DNA from: Herbaspirillum sp. ST 5-3
GTDB taxonomy: Bacteria > Pseudomonadota > Gammaproteobacteria > Burkholderiales > Burkholderiaceae_D
Assembly (NCBI RefSeq): GCF_004804275.1
Contig: NZ_STGI01000006.1
Coordinates: forward strand, 1 to 64,000
Length of the DNA: 64,000 bases
Direction of reading: 5' to 3'
The translations under genes were made by a program, and so were the position numbers. Numbering within the stretch: position 1 is the stretch's first letter; every line of letters starts with the position of its first letter. Below the pieces are notes generated by a model. It ran no database searches. It was given only the letters and a program-made list of their open reading frames with translations, and had not been told where the DNA came from. Positions 8,077-17,191 of the stretch are shown piece by piece.

Positions 8077-9114
8077 ATGCCAATCACCCCGCAGGAAGCG
8101 CTATTGCGCTGCATCGAACACCGCGAAATTTTTCACGACGAAATGCTGTCGCTGTTTCGCAAGATTATGAGCGGCGAAATGTCGCCGGTCATGATCGCGG
8201 CGCTGACGATGGGTTTGCGCGTGAAAAAGGAAACCATCGGCGAGATCACCGCCGCCGCGCAAGTCATGCGCGAGTTTTCGACCAAGGTCCCGACCAGAAA
8301 CACCAGCAAGCTGCTGGATATTGTGGGCACGGGTGGCGATGGTGCGCATACCTTCAATATTTCAACCGCATCGATGTTCGTCGCTGCATCGGCCGGTGCA
8401 CGCATCGCCAAGCATGGCGGCCGCAGCGTGTCATCCTCGTCAGGCAGTGCAGACGTGCTGGAGTCGCTGGGCGCCAATATTAATCTGAAGCCGGAACAGG
8501 TTGCGGAATCGATCGAAGAAACCGGCATCGGTTTCATGTTCGCGCCTAATCACCACGCCGCGATGAAACATGCAGCGCCGGTGCGCAAGGAACTCGGCGT
8601 GCGCACCATTTTCAATATCCTTGGCCCGCTCACCAATCCGGCCGGTGCGCCGAATATCCTGATGGGCGTGTTTCATCCGGATCTGGTCGGCATCCAGGTG
8701 CGGGTATTGCAACGTCTCGGCACACAGCATGCCTTGGTAGTCTGGGGGCGCGACAACATGGATGAGGTGTCACTGGGCGCCGCGACCATGGTCGGGGAAC
8801 TGATCGACGGCGAGATCCGCGAATATGAAATTCATCCGGAAGACTTTGGGCTGCAAATGGTGGCGAGCCGCAATCTGAAGGTTTCCGGCGCGGCGGAATC
8901 GAAGGAGAAAATCTTCGAGGCACTGGATAACAAACCCGGCCCGGTGCGCGACATCGTTGTGCTGAATGCGGGTACCGCACTTTATGCGGCAGGCGTGGCC
9001 ACGTCGATTGCCGCTGGTCTGGACAAGGCGCGCGAAGCGATTGCCTCGGGCGCGGCGCGTGCGAAATTGAATCAATTCGTCGAGGCGACCCAACGACTCG
9101 GCGCCGCCAACTGA
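8077..9114 (+). CDS. trpD: Anthranilate phosphoribosyltransferase
   Basis: A 345-residue enzyme that transfers the phosphoribosyl group from PRPP to anthranilate. It shows GTGGD (84-88), the PRPP-binding glycine loop, then [22 protein letters not shown] and [22 protein letters not shown], all family segments. It starts 18 bp after trpG with GGAG upstream and ends 6 bp before trpC. Confidence 0.97.
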   Translation: MPITPQEALLRCIEHREIFHDEMLSLFRKIMSGEMSPVMIAALTMGLRVKKETIGEITAAAQVMREFSTKVPTRNTSKLLDIVGTGGDGAHTFNISTASMFVAASAGARIAKHGGRSVSSSSGSADVLESLGANINLKPEQVAESIEETGIGFMFAPNHHAAMKHAAPVRKELGVRTIFNILGPLTNPAGAPNILMGVFHPDLVGIQVRVLQRLGTQHALVVWGRDNMDEVSLGAATMVGELIDGEIREYEIHPEDFGLQMVASRNLKVSGAAESKEKIFEALDNKPGPVRDIVVLNAGTALYAAGVATSIAAGLDKAREAIASGAARAKLNQFVEATQRLGAAN

Positions 9115-9120
9115 TCGATC

Positions 9121-9927
9121 ATGTCCGACATTCTCAACAAGATCCTTGAGGTCAAGGCCAGCGAAGTTGCCGCCGCGAAGAAATATCGCGACTTGGCCAG
9201 TCTGCGCCGCGAGGTGGAAACCAACGATGAAGCGCGCCAATCGCTGCGCGGTTTCGAGACGAGCCTGCGGTCAAAAATTTCCGCCGGCCGTGCGGGCGTG
9301 ATTGCCGAAGTCAAGAAAGCATCCCCCTCGAAGGGCGTACTGCGTGCCGATTTCCGTCCTGCCGACATCGCAGAAACCTATGCAAAACATGGTGCCGCGT
9401 GCTTGTCGGTCCTGACCGATGAGCAATTCTTCCAGGGCTCGCCGGACTATCTGAAGCAGGCGCGCGCGGCGTGCACGATTCCCGTGCTGCGCAAGGACTT
9501 CATGGTCGATCCGTATCAAGTGTATGAGGCGCGGTCCTGGGGCGCGGATTGCATTCTGCTGATCGTTGCTGCGCTCGACCATGGCTTGATGGCGGAACTG
9601 GAAGCCTGCGCGCATGAGCTCGGCATGGGCGTGCTGGTCGAGGTGCATGATGCAGACGAACTGACTGCCGCGCTGAAACTGAAAACGCCGATGCTGGGCA
9701 TCAACAATCGCAATCTGCGCACGTTCGAGACGTCGCTCCAGACCACCATCGATTTGCTGCCGCGCATTCCGCCGGAAAAACTGGTTGTCACCGAGTCGGG
9801 CATCCTGAAACCGGATGACGTGAAGCGCATGCGCGACGCCGATGTGCATGCCTTCCTGGTTGGCGAGGCATTCATGCGCGCGCCCAACCCGGGCGCGGAA
9901 CTGGCGCGTCTTTTCGGCGACAGCTAG
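9121..9927 (+). CDS. trpC: Indole-3-glycerol phosphate synthase
   Basis: A 268-residue TIM-barrel enzyme that closes the indole ring from carboxyphenylamino-deoxyribulose phosphate. Signature stretches are [42 protein letters not shown] and VVTESGI. It is monofunctional, with no TrpF domain fused; trpF, trpB and trpA are not in the window. Its TAG stop shares the tetramer CTAG with the stop of the convergent M61 peptidase gene. Confidence 0.96.
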   Translation: MSDILNKILEVKASEVAAAKKYRDLASLRREVETNDEARQSLRGFETSLRSKISAGRAGVIAEVKKASPSKGVLRADFRPADIAETYAKHGAACLSVLTDEQFFQGSPDYLKQARAACTIPVLRKDFMVDPYQVYEARSWGADCILLIVAALDHGLMAELEACAHELGMGVLVEVHDADELTAALKLKTPMLGINNRNLRTFETSLQTTIDLLPRIPPEKLVVTESGILKPDDVKRMRDADVHAFLVGEAFMRAPNPGAELARLFGDS

Positions 9928-11726
9928 CCGGCGGATTTCGTTCCCAGCCAGGCGGCGCGCAGTCGCGCATGCGCTGCGGGTTTCGCCTGCCCCGCTAGCG
10001 CGACCTGCGGCGCATCGTCGGGGGCGAGTGTCGCATCGAACATCATCAATTCATCGCGACGGAATGCATGCAATGTCACTGCATCTCCGACCCGATAACG
10101 TGTCAGCAGCGTGTCGAAATTGCTCGCTGTCACACGCAATCCGTCCATCGCGATCAGAATGTCACCTGCCGATAACCCGGCCCGATGTGCGGCTCCACCT
10201 TCATACACGTTGGCCAGCTTGCAGTCATTGCCGTCCCGTGAAGTGCGAGTGCCCAAACCCGGCTTGGCATCCTTGCGCTTATCGGACATCTCGACACCAA
10301 ACGGCGCAAGCAGCTTGCCCAGCGGCAGATCGTCAGTGCCGCGTACGTAGCGGTCGAAAAAGCGTTTGAGTTTCAACCCGGTGATCTCATCGAACAGTCG
10401 TTCGACATCGGTTTCAGTCACGCCCGCTCCGCCCATGTCGCTATAAAAATCGCACCCGTAACGCTGCCAGAGTGCACGCATCACATCGTCCAGCGACTTG
10501 CGCCCTTTTGTCTCCATCCGGATGGTCAGGTCGAGCGCCAGCCCTACCAGCGAACCCTTGGCGTAATAGCTGACAATCGCATTCGGCGAGTTTTCATCCT
10601 GCCGATAGTACTTGGTCCACGCATCGAAGCTCGACTCGGCAACGCTCTGCTTGGTGCGACCACTGCCACGCAAGACGCCATTGATTGCTTTACCTACCAA
10701 TTTGAAATACGCAGCCTCATCGATCACGCCGCTGCGCACAAGCATCAGGTCGTCGTAGTAGCTGGTGAAGCCCTCGAACAGCCAGAGCAGCGAGGTATAA
10801 CCTTCCGTGCGCAGGTCGTACGGTGCGAACGCCGCGGGCTTGATGCGCTTGACGTTCCAGGTGTGGAAGTACTCGTGACTGCACAGTCCGAGATAGGTGC
10901 GGTAGCCCTCGCTCATCTCCTTTTGCCCCTTGACGGGCAGGTCATTGCGCGAGCAGATCAGCGCCGTGGACGCACGATGCTCAAGACCGCCATAACCATC
11001 GCCCACGGCTAGCGTCAAGAAGACATAGCGGTCCATCGGAGCACGCTTGCTTTTCGGCTCGAACAATGCAATCTGCGCCTCGCAGATTTTTTTCAGGTCG
11101 GCACTCAGGCGGGCCATGTCGAGATTCGGAACGCGGCCCGTAATGACGATATCGTGCGATACGCCATGCGCCTTGAAAGTCGCCAGGTCGAAGGTGCCCA
11201 TTTCAACCGGGTGATCGATCAACTCATCGTAATTCGCTGCGACATAGGTGCCAAAACCATAGCGCTTCGCCTTCAGCTGCGGCAATGCAGTGGCGACACG
11301 CCAGGTCTTAAACTCATCACCCTCGGGACGGCGGATATCGACAACGTGCGGCAGGTTTTCCTGCCCCTGCACGCTCAGGAAAACGCTGGTGCCGTTGAAG
11401 AATCCATGCGTCTGGTCCAGATGCGCGGCACGCACCGAGAGATCCCACGCATAGACTTCATACTCGAGTGTGAGCGGCCCTTTGCAAGGCGAGACCTGCC
11501 AGCTGTGTTTGTCGAGCTTCTTCAGGGCGACGCTCTCGCCGTCGGACTGCGCGCTGATCCGCACGATATTGCGCGCGAACTCGCGAATCATGTAACTGCC
11601 GGGGATCCATGCGGGGAGAAAGAAGATTTGACCGTCCGGGTCGGGCTTCTCAACAGTCAATGTGACCTCGAAAAGATGCGCTGCCAGATCCTTGGGCACG
11701 ATGGTGTAGAAAACCGTGTTTTTCAT
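9924..11726 (-). CDS. M61 family glycyl aminopeptidase-like metallopeptidase with PDZ domain
   Basis: A 600-residue protein with an M61 catalytic region. Zinc motif HEYFH is at 284-288, followed by TWNVKRIKP, and [10 protein letters not shown] lies about 40 residues before it. A C-terminal PDZ domain (about 500-580) includes [22 protein letters not shown]. Family members remove N-terminal Gly or Ala from peptides. The ATG at 11726 has AGGA 5 nt upstream; an upstream in-frame ATG at 11747 has a poorer site. No signal peptide is evident, so it is probably cytoplasmic. It is followed tail-to-tail by trpC and preceded within 7 bp by the MocA-like gene. Confidence 0.88.
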   Translation of the reverse strand: MKNTVFYTIVPKDLAAHLFEVTLTVEKPDPDGQIFFLPAWIPGSYMIREFARNIVRISAQSDGESVALKKLDKHSWQVSPCKGPLTLEYEVYAWDLSVRAAHLDQTHGFFNGTSVFLSVQGQENLPHVVDIRRPEGDEFKTWRVATALPQLKAKRYGFGTYVAANYDELIDHPVEMGTFDLATFKAHGVSHDIVITGRVPNLDMARLSADLKKICEAQIALFEPKSKRAPMDRYVFLTLAVGDGYGGLEHRASTALICSRNDLPVKGQKEMSEGYRTYLGLCSHEYFHTWNVKRIKPAAFAPYDLRTEGYTSLLWLFEGFTSYYDDLMLVRSGVIDEAAYFKLVGKAINGVLRGSGRTKQSVAESSFDAWTKYYRQDENSPNAIVSYYAKGSLVGLALDLTIRMETKGRKSLDDVMRALWQRYGCDFYSDMGGAGVTETDVERLFDEITGLKLKRFFDRYVRGTDDLPLGKLLAPFGVEMSDKRKDAKPGLGTRTSRDGNDCKLANVYEGGAAHRAGLSAGDILIAMDGLRVTASNFDTLLTRYRVGDAVTLHAFRRDELMMFDATLAPDDAPQVALAGQAKPAAHARLRAAWLGTKSAG

Positions 11727-11733
11727 TCCTGTC

Positions 11734-12336
11734 CTATCTTCTTTCATTGCCGCCGACAAGGTCGGCGATGGTATCGATATCCTGCATGATCCCGGCGTCG
11801 TCGGTGACGACCTCGATCAGGGGTCGGGTCTTGAGAACCTGGCGCGCGCCCTGGTCGCCGCGCAAGGCCAGCAAGTCCGGCAAATGCGCACGGCCAAATG
11901 CCACGGGATTGCCGCGCTGTCCGCGATACATCGGTACCGCGATGTCGGTGTCGTGCCGGATTGCTTTGCTGAGTGCTTCGATTGTTGCGGGCTGTACATT
12001 GGGCATGTCCGCCAATGCAATCAACCAGCCTTGCGCGTCCGATGTCTGCGCAAGCGCATGAACAAGCGATGCCGCCATGCCCTCATCGGCATTCATGCAA
12101 ACCGATACCCGGCAGCCGATCGCGCGAAGTTGCGTCGCAAGCGCAGTGTGTTCTGGACGAACGACAGCAAGCACGGTCGGCAAAACGGTGAGCAGATTTC
12201 TCGCCGCCGCTTCCGCTACGCCCTGACCGGTGGGCAAGACTTGCAGCAGCTTGTTCTGCTCTCCGGTGGGATCAAAACGTGTGCCGCGACCGGCGGCAAG
12301 CAGAATCCCTGTCAGCCTTGTGCCGGCGCTATGCAT
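11734..12336 (-). CDS. MocA-like nucleotidyltransferase
   Basis: A 200-residue NTP-transferase-fold protein with the nucleotide loop LLAAGRGTRF (12-21), LIALADMPNV with the metal-binding Asp, and GNPVAF with LLALRGDQGARQVL, as in the MocA/MobA branch. MocA adds CMP to molybdopterin cofactor; other members act on different nucleotide cofactors. GAGGAAG precedes the ATG at 12336. No other molybdenum cofactor gene is nearby, so the substrate is left open. Confidence 0.75.
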   Translation of the reverse strand: MHSAGTRLTGILLAAGRGTRFDPTGEQNKLLQVLPTGQGVAEAAARNLLTVLPTVLAVVRPEHTALATQLRAIGCRVSVCMNADEGMAASLVHALAQTSDAQGWLIALADMPNVQPATIEALSKAIRHDTDIAVPMYRGQRGNPVAFGRAHLPDLLALRGDQGARQVLKTRPLIEVVTDDAGIMQDIDTIADLVGGNERR

Positions 12337-12345
12337 GCCGCTTCC

Positions 12346-13335
12346 TCACGCATTGACATTCACCACCAGCCGGCCGCGCACCTTGCCTTCAATGATGTCG
12401 CGCGCTTTCGACAAGGCGTCGGCCAATGTAATCTCGTGCGTGATGGCATCCAGTTTGGCAGCGTCGAGGTCAGTTGCGAGCCTCTGCCATGCAGCGATCC
12501 GCCTTGCCTTGGGTGCCATGACGCTGTCGATGCCGAGCAGGCGGACACCGCGCAGGATGAATGGTGCCATGCTGCCGGGAAGATCCATGCCCTGCGCCAG
12601 TCCGCATGCCGTGACGACACCGCCGTAACGGGTTTGCGCAAGCGCGTTGACCAGGGTATGCGATCCGACCGCATCCACCACACCGGCCCAGCGTTCTTTT
12701 TGCAAGGGCTTGCCGGCCGCTGACAGTTCGGCGCGGTCGATGACGTCGGCTGCGCCGAGCGATTTGAGGTAATCGACTTCAGCGAGCTTCCCGGTGGACG
12801 CCACCACGCGATAGCCCCAGCCGGACAGGATGGCGATGGCAACGCTGCCGACGCCGCCGGAGGCGCCTGTAACCAGGATTTCGCCGCTGTCCTTGGTCAC
12901 GCCGTGCTCTTGCAGCGCCATCGCGCTCAGCATGGCCGTATAACCCGCCGTGCCAATCGCCATCGCGGTTTTCGCGGACATGCCAGCCGGACGCGGGATC
13001 AGCCACTCGCCCTTCAGCCTGGCTCGCTGCGCAAGGCAGCCCATGTGCACTTCGCCAACACCCCAGCCGTTGAGCACGAACGCATCACCTGCCTTCCAGT
13101 CGGGATGCGAGGACGCGATCACCTCACCTGCACCGTCAATGCCGGGCACCATGGGCCACTTGCGTACCACCGGCGATTTGCCGGTGATCGCGAGTCCGTC
13201 CTTGTAGTTGATTGTGGAATAGTCGATACGCACCGTCACATCGCCATCGGCGGGAAGTTGCGCGTCATCGAGTTGCGTCAGCCTGGCATCTGTCGTGCCA
13301 TCTTCATTCTTGTTAAGCAAAATCGCGTTGAACAT
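12346..13335 (-). CDS. acuI: Acrylyl-CoA reductase / YhdH-type quinone oxidoreductase
   Basis: A 329-residue medium-chain dehydrogenase of the YhdH/AcuI branch. Features are STINYKDGLAITG near the N-terminus, VPGIDGAGEV, and the Rossmann segment VTGASGGVGSVAIAILSGWGYRVVA with NADPH-type spacing. It lacks structural zinc cysteines. AcuI reduces acrylyl-CoA to propionyl-CoA with NADPH. It is followed within 9 bp by the MocA-like gene and separated from dsbC by a strong terminator. Confidence 0.85.
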   Translation of the reverse strand: MFNAILLNKNEDGTTDARLTQLDDAQLPADGDVTVRIDYSTINYKDGLAITGKSPVVRKWPMVPGIDGAGEVIASSHPDWKAGDAFVLNGWGVGEVHMGCLAQRARLKGEWLIPRPAGMSAKTAMAIGTAGYTAMLSAMALQEHGVTKDSGEILVTGASGGVGSVAIAILSGWGYRVVASTGKLAEVDYLKSLGAADVIDRAELSAAGKPLQKERWAGVVDAVGSHTLVNALAQTRYGGVVTACGLAQGMDLPGSMAPFILRGVRLLGIDSVMAPKARRIAAWQRLATDLDAAKLDAITHEITLADALSKARDIIEGKVRGRLVVNVNA

Positions 13336-13397
13336 TGGGTGCCTCCATGGGTGGAGTCCCGATTATAGTTCGCTGCAAGAAAGCGCGTGTTGATGAG

Positions 13398-13434
13398 AAA
13401 AAGGCGCATCTCCCGGACGGAGTGCGCCTTTTTT
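13398..13434 (-). terminator. Rho-independent terminator downstream of dsbC
   Basis: GGCGCA (13403-13408) pairs with TGCGCC (13423-13428), and the inner CTCC pairs with GGAG after a single-base bulge. The stem is flanked by A and T runs, so it can work in either direction. It lies 15 nt beyond the dsbC stop on the minus strand. Confidence 0.85.
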
Positions 13435-13448
13435 CGAAGCCGGGCCGA

Positions 13449-14171
13449 TTACTTGGTGCTGGCCAGTTTGTTTTCCAGGGCAGCGCGATCGATAGCGCCG
13501 GGGACCCGGGTGCCGTCAGTAAAGAAGATGGTTGGCGTGCCGGTCACCTTGAGCTTTTGGCCGAGCGCCAGGATCTTGTCGTTCGGTGCAGTGCAATTGG
13601 CCGGGGCTGCTTCGGCCGCCTTGCCTTTCAGCATCCACTCATCCCAAGCCTTTGCGCGGTCCGCGGAACACCAGATGTTGCGCGACTTGACTGCCGAATC
13701 CTCGGCCAGGATGTTGTACATGAAGGTGTAGACGGTCAAATTGTCCATCTCGCTCAAGGTCTGCCGGAAGCGCTTGCAATAGCCGCAGTTCGGGTCCTCG
13801 AATACAGCGATGACCCGCTTGCCATTGCCCTTGACCGTCTTCAGCGCCGACTCGAGCGGCAGGTCGGAGAACTTGATCCTGGTAAGGTCATCGACACGCG
13901 CCTTGGTGTGATCGGTGAACGTCTTGGTGTCGACAATGCGACCGATGAACAAGTACTCGCCCTTGGCATCGGTATAGAAGATATCGCTGCCGATGCGTAC
14001 TTCATACAAGCCGCCATACGGCGTCTTGGTGATCGAATCGATCTTGGCCCCGTCGCCCAGGCGCGGTTCGATCGCCTTCTTGATGGCCGTTTCCTGCGGA
14101 GTTTGTGCCAACGCCAATCCGCTCGCCAGGCTCAGCACGCCGATTGCGGCCAATTTTGTCAATTTCATCAT
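13449..14171 (-). CDS. dsbC: Periplasmic disulfide isomerase DsbC family
   Basis: A 240-residue secreted thiol isomerase. Signal peptide MMKLTKLAAIGVLSLASGLALA is cut near 22-23. An N-terminal dimerisation region (about 25-85) is followed by a thioredoxin fold with active-site CGYC (129-132) and a cis-proline segment TGTPT. A second, probably structural, cysteine pair lies at about 168 and 192. DsbC rearranges wrong disulfides in the periplasm. It is followed by a terminator and lies just downstream of the UbiH-family gene. Confidence 0.9.
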   Translation of the reverse strand: MMKLTKLAAIGVLSLASGLALAQTPQETAIKKAIEPRLGDGAKIDSITKTPYGGLYEVRIGSDIFYTDAKGEYLFIGRIVDTKTFTDHTKARVDDLTRIKFSDLPLESALKTVKGNGKRVIAVFEDPNCGYCKRFRQTLSEMDNLTVYTFMYNILAEDSAVKSRNIWCSADRAKAWDEWMLKGKAAEAAPANCTAPNDKILALGQKLKVTGTPTIFFTDGTRVPGAIDRAALENKLASTK

Positions 14172-14197
14172 GTCTTTTGTTTCATCTTTCCGTTGTG

Positions 14198-15391
14198 CTA
14201 TGGCTTTTTCCCCATTGCATGGGAAATCAGGGCTCGTTTTAAGACCGGTAGCTTGTTGACCAAGTTCAATCCTATGTTGCGTACAAGGCGCAGCGGTTCA
14301 AAATCGGTCGAAAACAAACGTTCCAATCCGTCGGTCGCTGCCTGCATGAGGAAAATATCCTCCTTGCGGGCGCGCGCGTAACGCCCGAGAACGCGCTCAT
14401 CGCCGCAGTCGCGATGCGGTTCACGCTCGGAGACAAGCTTGACCAGCGCCGCGACATCCGCAAAGCCAAGGTTCATGCCATGACCGGCCAGCGGGTGCAC
14501 GACATGCGCGGCATCGCCAATCAGGGCGACGCGTGGCGCGACGATGGAATGCGGACGCAGCAGACTGAGCGGGAAAGCCTTGACCAGCTCAGGCTGCAGC
14601 GGGCGAAGCTGGCCAAGCTGGTGTCCGGATAGCTGGGTGACTCGCTCCGCCAATTGCATGAGCGGCTCGCGCAACAAGATTTGCGCCAAGGTCTCCGGCG
14701 CCGACCAGACCAGCGAGGTGCGCTGTCCGGGCAAGGGCAAGAGCGCCACGATGCCTTCCGACGAAGTGAACCATTGATAAGCGGTGTCGTGGTGGGGCTT
14801 GTCGCATTCGAAATTGGTGACGATGGCACGCTGGCCATACGACCGGTAGTCAATGCCGATATCGCACTGCGCGCGCACCCAGGATTGCGCACCGTCCGCA
14901 CCCACGATCAGGGACGCCTCGATCAGGTCGCCGTTGTCGAGCTGGACGGTGGCGCCCGCCGAATCGGCGCACAGGCGTGCGGCACGACCGCTCACGATGC
15001 GCATATTGGGCGCGAACTTGAGCGCCGCATCGAGAGCCGAATTCAAATTGCTGTCTTCGACGATCCACGCCAGCGCACCGGTACGCGCACCATAGGCGTC
15101 AAAGGCGAGATTGCCCGCCTGTTCGCCATCGCCTTTGACGATCATCGTATCGACCGGTGCCACACGCGATGCGTCGAGCGCTTGCCAAACCTTCAAGGAC
15201 GAAAGCAGATCATGCGCGACGTGGTTCAAGGCATAGACGCGCACGTCCCAGCCTGCCGATTGCGCTGGCGCAGCAGCCGAATCAGAGGGACTCAACAGGG
15301 TGACGCTGAGGCCGGCCTGGGCAAAACCGAGGGCAGCGGCCTTCCCGACGGCGCCGTTCCCGACAACACAAATATTGCTTTGAAAATGCAT
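14198..15391 (-). CDS. UbiH/UbiF/VisC/COQ6-family FAD monooxygenase
   Basis: A 397-residue flavoprotein hydroxylase of the ubiquinone-biosynthesis branch. The FAD dinucleotide motif is VVGNGAVGKAAALG near the N-terminus, the middle motif VGADGAQSWVR lies around 160, and GDAAHVVHPLAGHGMNLG around 290 contacts FAD ribityl/phosphate. These enzymes add ring hydroxyls to octaprenyl intermediates; which ring position (UbiH, UbiI, UbiF, UbiM) cannot be told. Start at 15391 (MHFQSN) puts the FAD motif at the expected distance from the N-terminus; the frame extends upstream into tRNA-flanking DNA without support. Confidence 0.85.
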   Translation of the reverse strand: MHFQSNICVVGNGAVGKAAALGFAQAGLSVTLLSPSDSAAAPAQSAGWDVRVYALNHVAHDLLSSLKVWQALDASRVAPVDTMIVKGDGEQAGNLAFDAYGARTGALAWIVEDSNLNSALDAALKFAPNMRIVSGRAARLCADSAGATVQLDNGDLIEASLIVGADGAQSWVRAQCDIGIDYRSYGQRAIVTNFECDKPHHDTAYQWFTSSEGIVALLPLPGQRTSLVWSAPETLAQILLREPLMQLAERVTQLSGHQLGQLRPLQPELVKAFPLSLLRPHSIVAPRVALIGDAAHVVHPLAGHGMNLGFADVAALVKLVSEREPHRDCGDERVLGRYARARKEDIFLMQAATDGLERLFSTDFEPLRLVRNIGLNLVNKLPVLKRALISHAMGKKP

Positions 15392-15475
15392 GAAGCAAGT
15401 GCCTGATTGAAATAAAAAGCGAAGCGTGCAGAAGGCATTATAGCCGTTGCGGCATGATCTGCCTCGCAAAAAGCC

Positions 15476-15503
15476 TTGCAAATTCCAACAGTTTTGCTAT
15501 ACT
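15476..15503 (+). promoter_or_regulatory. tRNA-Phe promoter
   Basis: -35 box TTGCAA (15476-15481) and -10 box TATACT (15498-15503) are separated by 16 bp. A GC-rich discriminator (GCGCGCC) follows, as is usual for stringently controlled stable RNA genes. The tRNA begins 10 nt after the -10 box. Confidence 0.75.
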
Positions 15504-15513
15504 TGCGCGCCTT

Positions 15514-15589
15514 GGCCTGGTAGCTCAGTTGGTAGAGCAGAGGATTGAAAATCCTTGTGTCGGTGGTTCGATTCCGCCCCGGGCCACCA
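15514..15589 (+). tRNA. tRNA-Phe (GAA)
   Basis: A 76-nt cloverleaf with encoded CCA end. The acceptor stem GGCCTGG/CCGGGCC has one T-G wobble. The D arm contains GCTC/GAGC, the anticodon loop TTGAAAA gives anticodon GAA for phenylalanine, and the T arm contains GGTTCGATTCC. A strong terminator follows. Confidence 0.97.
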
Positions 15590-15606
15590 AAAAATTCCCA
15601 AGAAAA

Positions 15607-15633
15607 CGCCAGCTTCTCGAAGCTGGCGTTTTT
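15607..15633 (+). terminator. Terminator after tRNA-Phe
   Basis: CGCCAGCTT (15607-15615) pairs with GAAGCTGGCG after a very short loop, giving a near-perfect stem of about nine pairs, followed by five T residues at 15629-15633. It begins 18 nt after the tRNA end. Confidence 0.9.
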
Positions 15634-15692
15634 GCTTTTACCCTTCGCATTCAATCGCACTGGCGAAACCGTTGCGCTGTTGGCTTGACGGC

Positions 15693-16208
15693 TCAATGCA
15701 CGGGACTCGCCCGCATGTCGATCGCTTCTTCCGCCACCTCGGCACACTCTTCGATGTGTTGATAAGCAACCGCACGAAACGCTGCGTAGCTGAAGGCCGC
15801 CGAGGCAATCTGTCGCGCAAAAGGCATGACCTTCAGTGCGCGTTCGGCAACAACTTCTACGCCAACACGCTTGAGCAATTGCACAAGCAGCGCTCGCACG
15901 ACCGACTGCACTGCAAGCACGCCTCCACCGCCGAGCAAGCCGGGGAGCACCCTTGCCGCCGCGTCTGGCAGGAAGCGACCGATCTGCTCGTCCGTCAAGC
16001 CGAACTCGGAATGGATCTCGCCGATCAATTTGGCAAGAAGAACAACATCCACAGCGATGTCAACACCCGGAACCGGGACCATGGCGGCGCCGGCAGAAAC
16101 AGCGGCATGTCTTGCGACCCGACGGCGGCATTTTTCTCGCAGGACATCGATGTCCTCCTCCGCTGCGGGAACCAGGGTCCAATCAGGCTTGCTTTTGGTG
16201 CGGGGCAT
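15693..16208 (-). CDS. Uncharacterised hydrophobic protein, DUF697-like
   Basis: A 171-residue protein with two hydrophobic stretches, about 35-62 (HAAVSAGAAMVPVPGVDIAV then DVVLLAKLIGEI) and 85-115 (LLGGGGVLAVQSVVRALLVQ). A charged N-terminus includes EKCRRRVARH. The PVPGVD turn between hydrophobic segments resembles the DUF697/YcjF membrane domain, but the match is by eye only. ATG at 16208. It is isolated between tRNA-Phe and an oppositely oriented response regulator. No function is assigned. Confidence 0.65.
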   Translation of the reverse strand: MPRTKSKPDWTLVPAAEEDIDVLREKCRRRVARHAAVSAGAAMVPVPGVDIAVDVVLLAKLIGEIHSEFGLTDEQIGRFLPDAAARVLPGLLGGGGVLAVQSVVRALLVQLLKRVGVEVVAERALKVMPFARQIASAAFSYAAFRAVAYQHIEECAEVAEEAIDMRASPVH

Positions 16209-16360
16209 GTTCGGTCAGTTACTCTCTTGACATCGCGTGTCGTTACGCAGATGGCAATATAGGGTAAATTACGCGTCGCCCCTCTGAGTAAAAACAAGAT
16301 GTTGCGAGCGAGGCGGACCATGCCGGCGCTCGCGGACGCCAACGAGTGCAACAAGCGCCA

Positions 16361-17056
16361 ATGCGAATAGCCATACTGGATTCCGACCGAGAACAGGTCG
16401 AACTGATTCGTCAGGAGTTGACGCGCGTCGGCCATGTCTGCGAGGCATTCAGATATTCGCCAGGCCTGCCCGCCGAACTCGATCAAGCGCATTTCGATGC
16501 GATCGTACTGGATTGGCATGAAGGCGGACCAGCAGGACTGCGAATTCTGCAGTCGATCGCGAATGACTCTCAAGCCGGCCGGCCCGTTCTGCTGCTGGCG
16601 CCACGCTCCAGCGAGGACCAGCTTGTCGAAGCATTAGGTTGCGGCGCGTACGACTATCTCATCAAGCCGATTCGTCGCGGCGAACTCCTGGTGCGCATGC
16701 AAGTCTTGCTCAAGCGCGCCTATCCGGAAACACAAGAGAGCGAGCAGCTTCACTTCGGCCCCTTCGCGTTCGAGCCGGGCAGATCTCGGATTACCCGTTC
16801 CGGCATAACGCTGGAGGTAACCCAGAAGGAGTTTGAACTGGCGCTGCTCTTCTTCCGCAATCTTGGCCGCCCGCTGTCGCGCGCTTACATCCTCGAGAAG
16901 ATTTGGTCACGCGACGCAGACATCCCGTCGCGCACTATTGATACGCACGTCTCGCGCGTGCGAACCAAACTCGGGCTGAGACCCGAGAACGGATTTCGCC
17001 TGCTCCCCGTCTACAGCTACGGTTACCAGCTCGAACAATTGGCCCCCGCGCAATGA
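16361..17056 (+). CDS. OmpR-family response regulator, orphan
   Basis: A 231-residue regulator. The receiver domain (1-115) has the acidic pair around D7/D9, phospho-acceptor D51 in IVLDWHE and the conserved K102 in YLIKP. The usual switch Ser/Thr at the end of strand 4 appears replaced by Ala (A80 in LLLAPRS). The winged-helix DNA-binding domain (about 125-225) includes LTVTQKEFELA-like and RTIDTHVSRVRTKL segments. No sensor kinase lies nearby. The start is uncertain: a GTG at 16346 is also open. Targets are unknown. Confidence 0.83.
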   Translation: MRIAILDSDREQVELIRQELTRVGHVCEAFRYSPGLPAELDQAHFDAIVLDWHEGGPAGLRILQSIANDSQAGRPVLLLAPRSSEDQLVEALGCGAYDYLIKPIRRGELLVRMQVLLKRAYPETQESEQLHFGPFAFEPGRSRITRSGITLEVTQKEFELALLFFRNLGRPLSRAYILEKIWSRDADIPSRTIDTHVSRVRTKLGLRPENGFRLLPVYSYGYQLEQLAPAQ

Positions 17057-17150
17057 ACATACTCAACCTTTTACTGTCGTAATCACAGATCATCGACGAT
17101 ACTGTCTTTTTGACAACGAAACCTTCGCCTCGTGCGCCAAAGCAACGCGC

Positions 17151-17156
17151 TATAAT
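17151..17156 (+). promoter_or_regulatory. Candidate hemA promoter (-10 box)
   Basis: A perfect TATAAT lies 35 nt before the hemA ATG. No good -35 hexamer is found at 16-18 bp; a TTGACA at 17110-17115 is too far upstream to pair with it. The -10 assignment rests on the consensus match and position only. Confidence 0.4.
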
Positions 17157-17191
17157 AGAGCGTCGAGAATACCCGTACTAACGTCATCGGA

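Noticed and set aside
17110-17156. TTGACA (17110-17115) and TATAAT (17151-17156) as one hemA promoter
   Set aside because: The 35-bp spacing is far outside the 15-20 bp that sigma-70 uses; only the -10 box is kept as a candidate.
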